Assembly: GCA_965214085.1 (NCBI GenBank) | Contig: OZ243937.1 | Span: 1,674,001-1,738,000 of the forward strand | DNA: 64,000 nucleotides | Source of the DNA: UBA6055 sp965214085 | GTDB lineage: Bacteria; Chloroflexota; Anaerolineae; Aggregatilineales; Phototrophicaceae | Reading direction: 5' to 3' | Shown here: positions 9,021 through 17,081 of the stretch, one piece after another | Numbering within the stretch: position 1 is the first letter of the stretch | Layout of the letters: each line of letters opens with the position of its first letter | Notes under the pieces: model-generated | Databases searched by the model: none | What the model saw: only the letters and a program-made list of their open reading frames with translations | Told to the model about the DNA's origin: nothing | Position numbers and translations under genes: made by a program

Positions 9021-10850
9021 CTAAACCAACGTGAACAACTGGTGGTATACGCCTTCCAGATCCAGTAGCTCTTGGTGGCTGCCCATTTCAACTATTTTGC
9101 CGTGATCCATCACAACAATAATGTCGGCTGAGGTAATGGTGCTCAGCCGGTGCGCGATGACGAAGCTGGTGCGGCCCTCCAGCAGGCGTTCCAGGGCGTC
9201 CTGGATTTGCCGCTCGGTCTGTGTGTCGATATTGCTGGTGGCTTCATCCAGGATGAGCACGCGCGGGTCGGCCAGCAAGGCGCGGGCAAAAGCCAGCAGT
9301 TGACGTTGGCCGGTGGAGAGCAGGGCGCCGCCCTCCATGATTTCACTTAGGTAGCCGTCGGGCATATCGACGATGAAGTCGTGCGCGCCTACAGCTTTGG
9401 CGGCCGCGACCACATCTTCATCGCTGGCGTTCAAGCGGCCGTAGCGAATGTTGTCCATGACCGTGCCGGAGAAGAGGTGCGTATCCTGCGGGACGACGCT
9501 TATCTGCCGCCGCAGGCTGTTCTGCGTGATATGCCTGATATCGCAGCCATCCACCGTCAATTTGCCGCGCGTCACCTCGTAGAAGCGCATGATGAGCTTG
9601 ATCATGGTGGTCTTGCCGGCGCCGGTATGCCCGACGAAAGCCACGCGGGCGCCGGGCGGCACATCCAGGTTGATTTTGTCCAGGACCAGGGGGCCGGCTT
9701 TCGAATACTGGAAGGAGACATTCTTGAAGCGGATATGGCCCTTGATGTTGGGCAGCTCGTCCGCGTTGATATCGTCGCGTATATCTACCGGGAAATCCAT
9801 CAACTTGAAGATGCGATAGCCGGAGGCGATGACGCTTTGCAGCAGGTTGTAGCGCTGCGCCAGCAGACGAATGGGGAAAAAGAACTGCTGGATGTACAGG
9901 ATAAAGGTCAGCAAGACACCCACGGTAATTCGTTCCTCGAGCACCAGGGAGCCGCCGACAAAAATCAATGTGCCGGTGGCGATGCCGCCGATCATCTCGA
10001 CCGTAGGAAAGAACAGCCCGGCGATGAGCGCGGCGCGCACCGCTGCTTGCCGGCTGGACCAATTGATCTCGCCGGAAAAGCGCTGGTAATTGCGCTGCTG
10101 GCGGGCGAAGGCCTGGGTGACACGCACGCCGTTGAAGGCTTCGGACAATTCGGCGTAGACCTTGGCGTTGCTGTCCGAGACGCGCAAATAAGCCGCGCGC
10201 GCGTGAATGCGCCAGAAATTGGCGATCAGCAGCAAAGCCACCAAGACGGTAAAGGCGACCGAAGTCAGGGGGATGTTGATGAGCAGCATCGATATGAGGA
10301 TGCCGAAGAGCATCAAGAATTCGCGAATGGTGCCCACAGCGGCAAATGTAACCGCCTCGCGGACGACATTGACATCGCTGATGACACGCGCGATCAAGCG
10401 CCCGACTTCGTATTCGGCGAAGAAGCCGATGGACAGATACTGTATGTGATCAAAGAGTTGATCGCGCAGCGTCTTGATAATCGTCTGCCCGATAACCGCC
10501 ATATTGCCCACCTGGACGCGGAAGCCAATGAAGCCCAGCAGCTGGATGACGACAAAGGCGACCACGCCCCCAATCAAAATGGACATATCGCTTTTGCGAA
10601 TGCCTTCGTCGATTGCCCAGCCGATCAAGGGCGGGCTGGCGACATTGGCGATTACGCTGAAAAGCATGGCGAATAGCGCCACCGCTAATTCACGGCGGTG
10701 CGGCCTTAAATACGAAAACAGCCGCAGGGTAACATCACGGTCGAAGCCCGGCTCGTGGTCGTCTTCAAGCTCCAGGATATTGGGTTCGGCCGCTTTGCTC
10801 TGGTCTTGCGCGGCCTGCTGTTTTTTCTTTTTGGAATTTAGTACAGCCAT
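9021..10850 (-). CDS. ABC exporter half-transporter with canonical Walker B (heterodimer partner 2)
   Basis: Fused membrane domain (about six helices, residues 35-330) and nucleotide-binding domain (from ~370) of the MdlA/MdlB-LmrCD-TM287/288 type. Visible motifs: Walker A GHTGAGKTT, Q-loop VVPQDTHLF, signature LSTGQRQ, Walker B VLILDEATSNID with the catalytic Glu, H-loop VIAHRLSTI. The signature is off-consensus (LSTGQ not LSGGQ). In a heterodimer this non-canonical signature would face the degenerate Walker B of the neighbouring subunit, leaving one competent and one degenerate ATP site. CGGAG precedes the ATG at 10850. It lies 23 bp downstream of its partner, so the two form an operon. Substrate unknown; drug or lipid export is typical. 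Confidence 0.9.
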   Translation of the reverse strand: MAVLNSKKKKQQAAQDQSKAAEPNILELEDDHEPGFDRDVTLRLFSYLRPHRRELAVALFAMLFSVIANVASPPLIGWAIDEGIRKSDMSILIGGVVAFVVIQLLGFIGFRVQVGNMAVIGQTIIKTLRDQLFDHIQYLSIGFFAEYEVGRLIARVISDVNVVREAVTFAAVGTIREFLMLFGILISMLLINIPLTSVAFTVLVALLLIANFWRIHARAAYLRVSDSNAKVYAELSEAFNGVRVTQAFARQQRNYQRFSGEINWSSRQAAVRAALIAGLFFPTVEMIGGIATGTLIFVGGSLVLEERITVGVLLTFILYIQQFFFPIRLLAQRYNLLQSVIASGYRIFKLMDFPVDIRDDINADELPNIKGHIRFKNVSFQYSKAGPLVLDKINLDVPPGARVAFVGHTGAGKTTMIKLIMRFYEVTRGKLTVDGCDIRHITQNSLRRQISVVPQDTHLFSGTVMDNIRYGRLNASDEDVVAAAKAVGAHDFIVDMPDGYLSEIMEGGALLSTGQRQLLAFARALLADPRVLILDEATSNIDTQTERQIQDALERLLEGRTSFVIAHRLSTITSADIIVVMDHGKIVEMGSHQELLDLEGVYHQLFTLV

Positions 10851-10873
10851 AAACTCCGGTCTCTGCCACTTGG

Positions 10874-12784
10874 CTAGGGTGTGTATTTGCCCGTGAGGCG
10901 GTCAATCAACGCGCGGAATTGCTGTGTTGAACGGCGCTCGTCCAGCGGGATCTTGATGATGCCGGCGATAATCGCCTCGCGGCGAACGCGCTCTTGTTCT
11001 TCCAGCTGCAGCTTGTAGATGTCTTCATACAGTCCGCCATCTTCCAGCAGGGTCTCATGCGTGCCTTGCTGGATGATTTCGCCGTCGCGCAGGACAATGA
11101 TCTGGTCGGCATTTAAGATGGTGCTCATGCGCTGCGCGATAACGAAGGTGGTGCGCCCATGCATGATTCGCTCAAGCGCCTGCTGGATGAGGTGCTCGGT
11201 GCGCGTGTCGACGCTGCTGGTGGCGTCATCCAGGATGAGGATGCGCGGGTCGACCAACAGCGCGCGGGCGATGGCTATGCGCTGCTTCTGCCCGCCGGAC
11301 AGTGTAACGCCGCGCTCGCCAACCATAGTCTCATAGCCGGCCGGGAACTCGATGATGAAGTCGTGCGCGTTGGCGGATTTTGCCGCTGCGACGATTTCGC
11401 TGTGTGTGGCCGCGGGGTTGCCATAAGCGATATTTTCTTCAATGGTGGCGGAAAACAGCAGCGACTGCTGCATCACGATGCCGATTTGGCTGCGCAGGCT
11501 GTGCAAGTCGTAATCCCGCACATCGACGCCGTCGATAGTGACGCTGCCCTCGGTGACATCGTAGAAGCGCGGGATCAAATTGGCGATGGTGGTCTTGCCC
11601 GAACCGGTTAAGCCGATGACGGCGACCACGTCCCCTGGCGGCGCTTCCAGATTGATGTCTTCTACAACAGCCGGGGTTTGCTCGCTGTAGCGCGTGCTGA
11701 CATTATCAAAGCGCACATGCCCCTTAAACGCAGCATTGATCGCGCCCGGCTTGTTGATGATTCGCTCTTCCTCGTCAAGCACTTCAAAGATGCGCTCGCC
11801 GCTGGCCACGGCTTGGGTGGTTAATAGAATCACGAAACCCACAAAGCGCAAGGGCTGCGCCAGCAACAAGACGTAGGCGTTAAACGTGACGATCAAGCCG
11901 ATTGAGATGCTGGCCACGCCTTGCTGTTCCAGTAACCCGCCAAATAGCAAAACCAATGCGGTCGACATAGCCGCCAACAAAGCGCTGGCCGGCAGATAGG
12001 TAATCCACTGCGTAATGAAATCGAGCTGCTCGTCATAGAGATTCTGATTCTCCTTATGAAAGCGTTCGATCTCATACTGCTCGCGGGCGAAAACGCGCAC
12101 GACCTCTGCGCCCAGGGCGTTCTCTTGAATGTGATTGCTGAGCACCTGCATACGGTCCATCACTTTTTTCCAGCGCGGATGGATGCTCTTGACAAAGCGC
12201 TGTGAATACAAAGCCAGCGGCACAAGCGGGATAAACGCGATGAGCGCCAACAGCGGGCTAGTCGCCACCATAATCGAAATGACGCCTGTCAAAAGCAGCA
12301 GCGTATTCAAACCGTCCATCAAGCCGAAGGAGAAATAGCGCTGAATTTCGTTGACATCGCTGATGGCGCGCGTAATGATAGTGCCGACCTGCGCATTATC
12401 GTGGTAGGTGAAAGATTGCCGCTGGACCTTGTCGTATATTTCATTGCGAATATCGTAGGAGATGCAATGCGCCAGTCGCTCGCCGAAGAACCTGCCAAAA
12501 AAAGCGCTCATGCCTCGCAGAACTCCCAAGCCAATCACGAATAAACCAGCGCTGAGCATGTAGCCGCTGTCTTGATTGAGAATGCCGATATCCACCACAT
12601 CGCCCAAAATATAGGGGACGGTGACCGCGAGTATATTTGTGCCTATAATCCCGAGCAGGGCGGTAAGCATCCAAAGCCGGTATTTCAGCAGGTAGCTCAT
12701 CAACCGTTTCCAGATGCGGAACGGCGAGTATTTCTGTGCCTTCGGCGGCGCTTCAAGCGGTGACTCTTTGGCGGCTGTCGCCAT
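10874..12784 (-). CDS. ABC exporter half-transporter with degenerate catalytic site (heterodimer partner 1)
   Basis: A 636-residue half-transporter: membrane domain to ~360, then an ATPase with Walker A GLTGSGKTT, Q-loop VMQQSLLF, perfect signature LSGGQKQRIAIARAL, but Walker B ILILDDATSSVD (Asp in place of the catalytic Glu) and a switch loop VIAQRMSTI (Gln in place of His). These two changes occur together in the degenerate subunit of heterodimeric exporters such as TM287/288. The partner directly downstream carries the complementary pattern. AGGAG precedes the ATG at 12784. First gene of the two-gene operon, divergent from the sugar isomerase gene. Confidence 0.9.
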   Translation of the reverse strand: MATAAKESPLEAPPKAQKYSPFRIWKRLMSYLLKYRLWMLTALLGIIGTNILAVTVPYILGDVVDIGILNQDSGYMLSAGLFVIGLGVLRGMSAFFGRFFGERLAHCISYDIRNEIYDKVQRQSFTYHDNAQVGTIITRAISDVNEIQRYFSFGLMDGLNTLLLLTGVISIMVATSPLLALIAFIPLVPLALYSQRFVKSIHPRWKKVMDRMQVLSNHIQENALGAEVVRVFAREQYEIERFHKENQNLYDEQLDFITQWITYLPASALLAAMSTALVLLFGGLLEQQGVASISIGLIVTFNAYVLLLAQPLRFVGFVILLTTQAVASGERIFEVLDEEERIINKPGAINAAFKGHVRFDNVSTRYSEQTPAVVEDINLEAPPGDVVAVIGLTGSGKTTIANLIPRFYDVTEGSVTIDGVDVRDYDLHSLRSQIGIVMQQSLLFSATIEENIAYGNPAATHSEIVAAAKSANAHDFIIEFPAGYETMVGERGVTLSGGQKQRIAIARALLVDPRILILDDATSSVDTRTEHLIQQALERIMHGRTTFVIAQRMSTILNADQIIVLRDGEIIQQGTHETLLEDGGLYEDIYKLQLEEQERVRREAIIAGIIKIPLDERRSTQQFRALIDRLTGKYTP

Positions 12785-13009
12785 GAAAGGACTCCTGGCC
12801 GGGCGCTAAGGAATGCGGACGCTGGCGGGCGCGTGTCCAGCCAATTATTGACGCACAATCAGCCAGTGTACAGCAGGCAATATCATAATACTACGTGTAG
12901 TGCGGCGGTTTGGGGGAATCCGCCAGCGCTACGATTCACTCTGGCATTAAAGCCCAGAATGGCAACAATACAGGCAAACCTGAACAAGGACAGAATTGGG
13001 AGCGTTGAT

Positions 13010-13774
13010 ATGTCTGGCTTGAAACCGGTAGCGTTGCAGCTGTATTCGCTGCGCGAAGCTTTGGCTGTGGATTTCGAAGGCATAGTCCGGCAAGTCGCGA
13101 ACATGGGTTATGTCGGCGTCGAGCCCTACGGCGGCATGCCCGGCGGCTTGGACTACTCGGCTGCGCTGTTTAAGGAACTCGGGCTCCAAGTGCTGAACAG
13201 CCATGTGCCCTATCCCGATGAGGAAAATGCGGCGGACGTGTTAGCCATCGCCGAAGCCTATGACCTGGATCGCGTTTGCATCGCCTTCATGCCGGCCAGC
13301 GAATTCGAGACCGTCGACAAAATCAAGCGGACCTGCGAATTGCTCAACCGTGCTGGTCAGCTCGCCAGCGACAATGGATTGCAGCTGGGCTATCACAATC
13401 ACTGGTGGGAGTACAAACAGCTGAACGGTACTGCCACGCTTGATTTGATGCTCGACGAACTGGACGAAAGCGTCTTCCTGGAGCTGGACACCTATTGGAT
13501 CCAGGTCGGCGGCTTGGAAGCGGTTGATGTCGTGCGGCAGGTGGGCGCCCGCGCGCCGCTGATTCATCTCAAAGACGGCTTGCTGGATCCGCAAGGCGAT
13601 ATGACGGCCGTCGGCGGCGGCAAGATGGACGTGCCCGGCATCGTGGCGGCATCCGCCGAGACGGCCGACTGGCATATCGTTGAGCTGGATCGCTGCGCCA
13701 CCGATATGCTGGAAGCTGTGCGCGACAGTTATACTTATTTGACCGCGAATGGCCTGGCGCGCGGCAAGAAATAA
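13010..13774 (+). CDS. Sugar phosphate isomerase/epimerase (xylose isomerase-like TIM barrel)
   Basis: AP-endonuclease-2/xylose-isomerase-like TIM barrel that probably isomerises or epimerises a sugar or cyclitol. Visible features: VALQLYSLREAL at strand 1, MGYVGVEPYGG, GYHNHWWEY near residue 130, ELDTYWIQVGG near 165 and HLKDGL near 187, supplying the His/Glu/Asp metal ligands of the family. The ATG at 13010 is preceded by GGGAG 7 nt upstream. The frame is open upstream to 12833, but that part encodes no conserved sequence. Followed 33 bp later by a dehydrogenase gene; the pair may act in one sugar or hydroxy-acid catabolic route. Confidence 0.85.
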   Translation: MSGLKPVALQLYSLREALAVDFEGIVRQVANMGYVGVEPYGGMPGGLDYSAALFKELGLQVLNSHVPYPDEENAADVLAIAEAYDLDRVCIAFMPASEFETVDKIKRTCELLNRAGQLASDNGLQLGYHNHWWEYKQLNGTATLDLMLDELDESVFLELDTYWIQVGGLEAVDVVRQVGARAPLIHLKDGLLDPQGDMTAVGGGKMDVPGIVAASAETADWHIVELDRCATDMLEAVRDSYTYLTANGLARGKK

Positions 13775-13807
13775 CGGTAGCGCCGGCATTGACGCAGGAG
13801 CGAGCGC

Positions 13808-14809
13808 ATGAAAGTTGCCATAGATCAGTTACGCGAAGTCACGCGGCGGGCGATATCGGCCCAGGGGTTTGACCGGGCCGACGCCGAGATCATGCTGGAA
13901 ATCATCATGTACGCCCAGCTGCGGGGAAACAACCAGAATGTGATCAAGCTGCTGGGCGCTGGCATGCCCGCAAATCCGGCCGCTGGCGAGATTGCCATCG
14001 TCAAGGAGACCAAGCTGTCTGCGCTGCTGGATGGCGGCTGGAATCAGGGTATGGTGGTGCTGTCGCGCGCGACGCAGCTGGCCATCGACAAGGCGCGGGC
14101 ACATGGCTTCGGCATCGTTGGCACGAAGCGCACAAACTCGCCCACCGGCGCGATTGGCTATTACGCGCGCTGGCTGGCGGAGCAGGGCTTGATCGGCTTT
14201 GTCTGTTCCGGCGCGCCGGAGCTGATGGCGATGCACGGGTCATACGAGCCTTTCTTGGGCACGAATCCGCTGGCTATCGGCATCCCCGCGGCGGGCAAGC
14301 CACTGGTATTCGATATGGCGACGGCCGCCATCGCCTGGTACGGCGTCATTCTGGCAAAGGCCGAGGGGGATGCGATACCGGATGGTGTTGCCTATGACGC
14401 TGAGGGCCGCCTGACCACGGATCCGGAAGCGGCGCTGGCCGGCGCGATCAAAGCCTTTGGCGGCTATAAAGGCGCGGCGCTGGCGCTCATCGTCGAAACG
14501 CTGACGCGCCCGCTGGTCGGCGCCACGCGCAAAGATGACGGCACAAAACTGGATTGGGGCAATCTGGTTTTCGCTATCGATCCGGAGCTGCTCGCCGATG
14601 ATCTGGAGACCTTTCAGGCTGGCGTCAGCGACTTGCTGAATCGCGTCAAACAGCTCAAGAAGCTGCCCGGCGTGGACGAGATATTGACACCCGGCGAACG
14701 TGGCGACCGTATATTTGAGCGAAATACAGCCGCCGGCGCGCTCGAATTGGACGAGCATGTTTGGCGCGAGCTTCAGGAAGTGGCGGATTCAGCTGACAAT
14801 GCCGATTGA
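13808..14809 (+). CDS. Ldh-family NAD(P)-dependent oxidoreductase (malate/L-lactate dehydrogenase type 2 fold)
   Basis: Member of the Ldh2/malate-ureidoglycolate-sulfolactate dehydrogenase family, which oxidises 2-hydroxy acids with NAD(P). It is distinct from classical Rossmann lactate dehydrogenases. The 333 residues show LRGNNQNVIKLL near residue 40, GIVGTKRTNSPTGAIGYYARWLAEQGLIG near 100, and GTNPLAIGIP with FDMATAAIAWYG near 155-180, all typical. AGGAG sits 7 nt before the ATG. The canonical early 'SHG' is replaced here by RGNNQN. The 3' end overlaps the convergent neighbour by 21 bp. The exact substrate cannot be read. Confidence 0.85.
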   Translation: MKVAIDQLREVTRRAISAQGFDRADAEIMLEIIMYAQLRGNNQNVIKLLGAGMPANPAAGEIAIVKETKLSALLDGGWNQGMVVLSRATQLAIDKARAHGFGIVGTKRTNSPTGAIGYYARWLAEQGLIGFVCSGAPELMAMHGSYEPFLGTNPLAIGIPAAGKPLVFDMATAAIAWYGVILAKAEGDAIPDGVAYDAEGRLTTDPEAALAGAIKAFGGYKGAALALIVETLTRPLVGATRKDDGTKLDWGNLVFAIDPELLADDLETFQAGVSDLLNRVKQLKKLPGVDEILTPGERGDRIFERNTAAGALELDEHVWRELQEVADSADNAD

Positions 14810-16357
14810 CGGCAGCATCCGTTCGTAGACGACTCCGGCGTGCCCACGCCTGTCGGATGGCGTATTAGCCAAGCCGCCGCGTACGAAGAGGTGGCTCGAG
14901 CCTTCGCCGCTTAGGTTCAGCGCGTCGACGGCGCCGGCTGCTCGCAGCATCTCGGCCAGCTCGCCCAAGGTCGCCCCGGCGCTGTCGGCTGGGGTATCGC
15001 AGGCCGGGTCGCAGCCATCAACCAGCGCCAGCAGCAGATCGCCGTCCGCCATGATGCCAATAGCCGTGCGCGCTTTGCGTACGCCGTCCTCAGCCGGATC
15101 GGTGAATACAGGCGATATGCCGATGATACCCTCTTGGCTGGCGCAGAATTCTTCATCGCTTGTCTCATCCGTCAATACAACCTCGCCGCCGCGTAATAGG
15201 ACCGGCCCCGCCTGAATACCGGAGACGGCGCCTTGAGCCTCATCGGCGAATTCGTACTCGACCCAAGCGTCTTCAATGATGCGCTCGGAGGTGCCGGGCG
15301 GCAGGGCATCGCTTTGCAGCGAGAGCACAAAACCATTCTGCGGGATCTGCAGACCGCCGCCACGTTTCCAACTGCTAACCTGCCGATTGACCAGCACGAA
15401 TTCCAGGCGGTCTTCTGCTGTCGGCGTACGATCGAGCGGGCGCCCGGACCCCCGCAAGCCGCCGGCGCGTGTGTACAGCGCAATTGGGCATGATGCGGCT
15501 GGATTCACCAGGAAGGAATAGGCATCCTCGTCACGGTTGCTCAGCGTGATGTCGCCGGGCAAGAGCAGCCGGATATCGTCCAAGCCGATGGTCTGGATGC
15601 GCCAGCTATCGCCGTCGTATAGCAGCGCGCCGCGCCGATACACCGGCGGACGCAGAATCGTATTGGCTGTCACCATCAAGCCTACAGCGTCGCCATAGCC
15701 GGAATGGTGGCTGATCAGGTCGTCGTGCTCGTGTAAAAAGTGTGATGTATTAAAGACGGCTTTGCGTTGGTGGTTCTGGATGAAGTGACGTACAAAATCG
15801 CAGCGGCCGATGCGGACAAAATTGTGCCCCACGTCAAAGGGGCTGAACAGCCGCGGCTGATAGCTGCCCCGTTCGATATTAGGATACAGATCTAGTTGTA
15901 TCGTTACCTCCAACCAGCGCGCGACGGCATCAGCGCAAGCGCGCCATTTGTCATGCTCCTCCGGCAGCTCGACTGTCCATTCATACGTATCGCTGATGTA
16001 TTCGTGCAGTTGCAGCCAGCCTTCAGCCAGCAGCTTGCGCAAAACATAGGTAATGTAGGAGTTGGCGCTGATGATCTCTTCGCCGTCATCGCTGGCATAG
16101 CTGAGACCCGGAAACAGTTGGCTGGCGCGGCGATCGGTCTGCATGGCTGTCCAGGTCAAGATATGCGGGCTGTCATCGCCGCGCGCCAGAGCCCGGGCAT
16201 AGTGCATGCGGGCGATGTCTTGCTGGCGTATGTAGCTGCTCATCGGGTGCAGGTCTTCAAAAGCCAGTTGGTCCGCAGCGATCTTGACCCAATGTACCGC
16301 TGCCCAACTGCCGCCGTCGAGCTGGCGCCGCTCGCTTTGATAGAGAGGTTCTGTCAT
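14789..16357 (-). CDS. Two-domain protein with C-terminal phosphodiester glycosidase (NAGPA-like) domain
   Basis: The last ~170 of ~522 residues fit the phosphodiester glycosidase (NAGPA/exopolysaccharide) family: RTAIGIMADGDLLLALVDG, TLGELAEMLRAAGAVDALNL, then SGEGSSHLFVRGGLANTPSD. The usual family core here is NLDGGGSS; this protein reads NLSGEGSS, an altered active-site loop. The first ~330 residues carry aromatic and His-rich segments (NTSHFLHEHDDLISHHSGYGDAVGLMV) that I do not recognise. No signal peptide or membrane helix is obvious. The ATG at 16357 is chosen because AAGG lies 9 nt upstream; the ATG at 16366 abuts that AAGG. Function probably involves sugar phosphodiesters, but this is only family-based. 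Confidence 0.65.
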   Translation of the reverse strand: MTEPLYQSERRQLDGGSWAAVHWVKIAADQLAFEDLHPMSSYIRQQDIARMHYARALARGDDSPHILTWTAMQTDRRASQLFPGLSYASDDGEEIISANSYITYVLRKLLAEGWLQLHEYISDTYEWTVELPEEHDKWRACADAVARWLEVTIQLDLYPNIERGSYQPRLFSPFDVGHNFVRIGRCDFVRHFIQNHQRKAVFNTSHFLHEHDDLISHHSGYGDAVGLMVTANTILRPPVYRRGALLYDGDSWRIQTIGLDDIRLLLPGDITLSNRDEDAYSFLVNPAASCPIALYTRAGGLRGSGRPLDRTPTAEDRLEFVLVNRQVSSWKRGGGLQIPQNGFVLSLQSDALPPGTSERIIEDAWVEYEFADEAQGAVSGIQAGPVLLRGGEVVLTDETSDEEFCASQEGIIGISPVFTDPAEDGVRKARTAIGIMADGDLLLALVDGCDPACDTPADSAGATLGELAEMLRAAGAVDALNLSGEGSSHLFVRGGLANTPSDRRGHAGVVYERMLPSIGIVS

Positions 16358-16425
16358 GCCGCGCATCCTTACTGAGGCTTCTGGACTTCAGTATAAGCTC
16401 AAAGTACGCGCAGGCAAAGCCATCC

Positions 16426-16605
16426 GCTGCGGGGGTAGTGTATCGAATTCGGTTGAAATTCAATTTCACCACAAAGACACAAAGGCACAAAGCACACAAA
16501 GAATATGGCTTATTTCGATTGAGTTTCTCGGTGCTCTCGCATTTCTCGGTGTCCTCGATGGTATAGAACTTGTTTCAACCGTAAAGGATACATTTCCGCT
16601 GCGGG
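16426..16605 (+). mobile_element. MITE-like family D element, uninterrupted copy with 8-bp target duplication
   Basis: The element body is 16434-16597, GGTAGTGTATC to GGATACATTTCC, about 164 bp. The ends form an imperfect inverted repeat (TGTATC, then CGGTTGAAA). Direct repeats GCTGCGGG flank it exactly (16426-16433 and 16598-16605). The body carries the 'caccacaaagacacaaaggcac' tract and a 'tttctcggtg' direct repeat. This copy shows the intact site into which a family A element is inserted in the copies at 42009-42366 and 50545-50900. Non-coding. Confidence 0.7.
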
Positions 16606-16609
16606 GAGC

Positions 16610-17081
16610 AGGGCAATCGCATCAAAATCCAAAATTGACGAAATTATCATCAACTTAACAAATTGTAGGGGCGAGCATTGGCCGCCCATGAATTTTGGCG
16701 CAGCATCGTGGGCGACTGACCCGCAGTGTCTACGCGCGGCACAGAATCGCCCTTACAATGTCCCATCATTTGTCGCATTTCATTGTTGGAACTACTGGCA
16801 ATCTTGACGAAATTGTAGGGCTTGTCCGCTACTGTAATACCGATGGCGATACGTTTTGTTGGGGTGGGCGCCGCGATTTAGGGATTCAGGACACTTTTGC
16901 CACAGAGTGCACTGAGAATATATGAGTGCGCAGAGAGGGATTCCGGGAACTATGGCGGTTGGTCGGGTCAAGGATGATCTACCCGTTCGCCGATTCTGTC
17001 TGTGGACTTAGCATGATGCCTTTCCTCTGTGGACTCTATTTTACTCGGTGTACTCGGTGGCAAAGATGGTGATAATTCGTC
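16610..17081. repeat. Decayed family A left end, module C and a further inverted-repeat element E
   Basis: This is the rest of the 724-bp gap before the M24 peptidase. A family A left end (agggcaatcgcatcaa) starts at 16610 but no right end is visible. A complete module C (TGTAGGGGCGA to CCCTTACA) spans 16664-16757 and shares its inner 'cccgcagtgtctacgcgcgg' segment with the copy near dinB. From 16894 to 17065 another element has inverted ends CTTTTGCCACAGAGT and ACTCGGTGGCAAAG. No credible gene is seen. Confidence 0.5.

Noticed and set aside
9381..10676. Long plus-strand open frame opposite an ABC exporter gene
   Set aside because: Antisense shadow; the minus strand encodes all ABC motifs in order, and the plus-strand product has no fold-like hydrophobic pattern.
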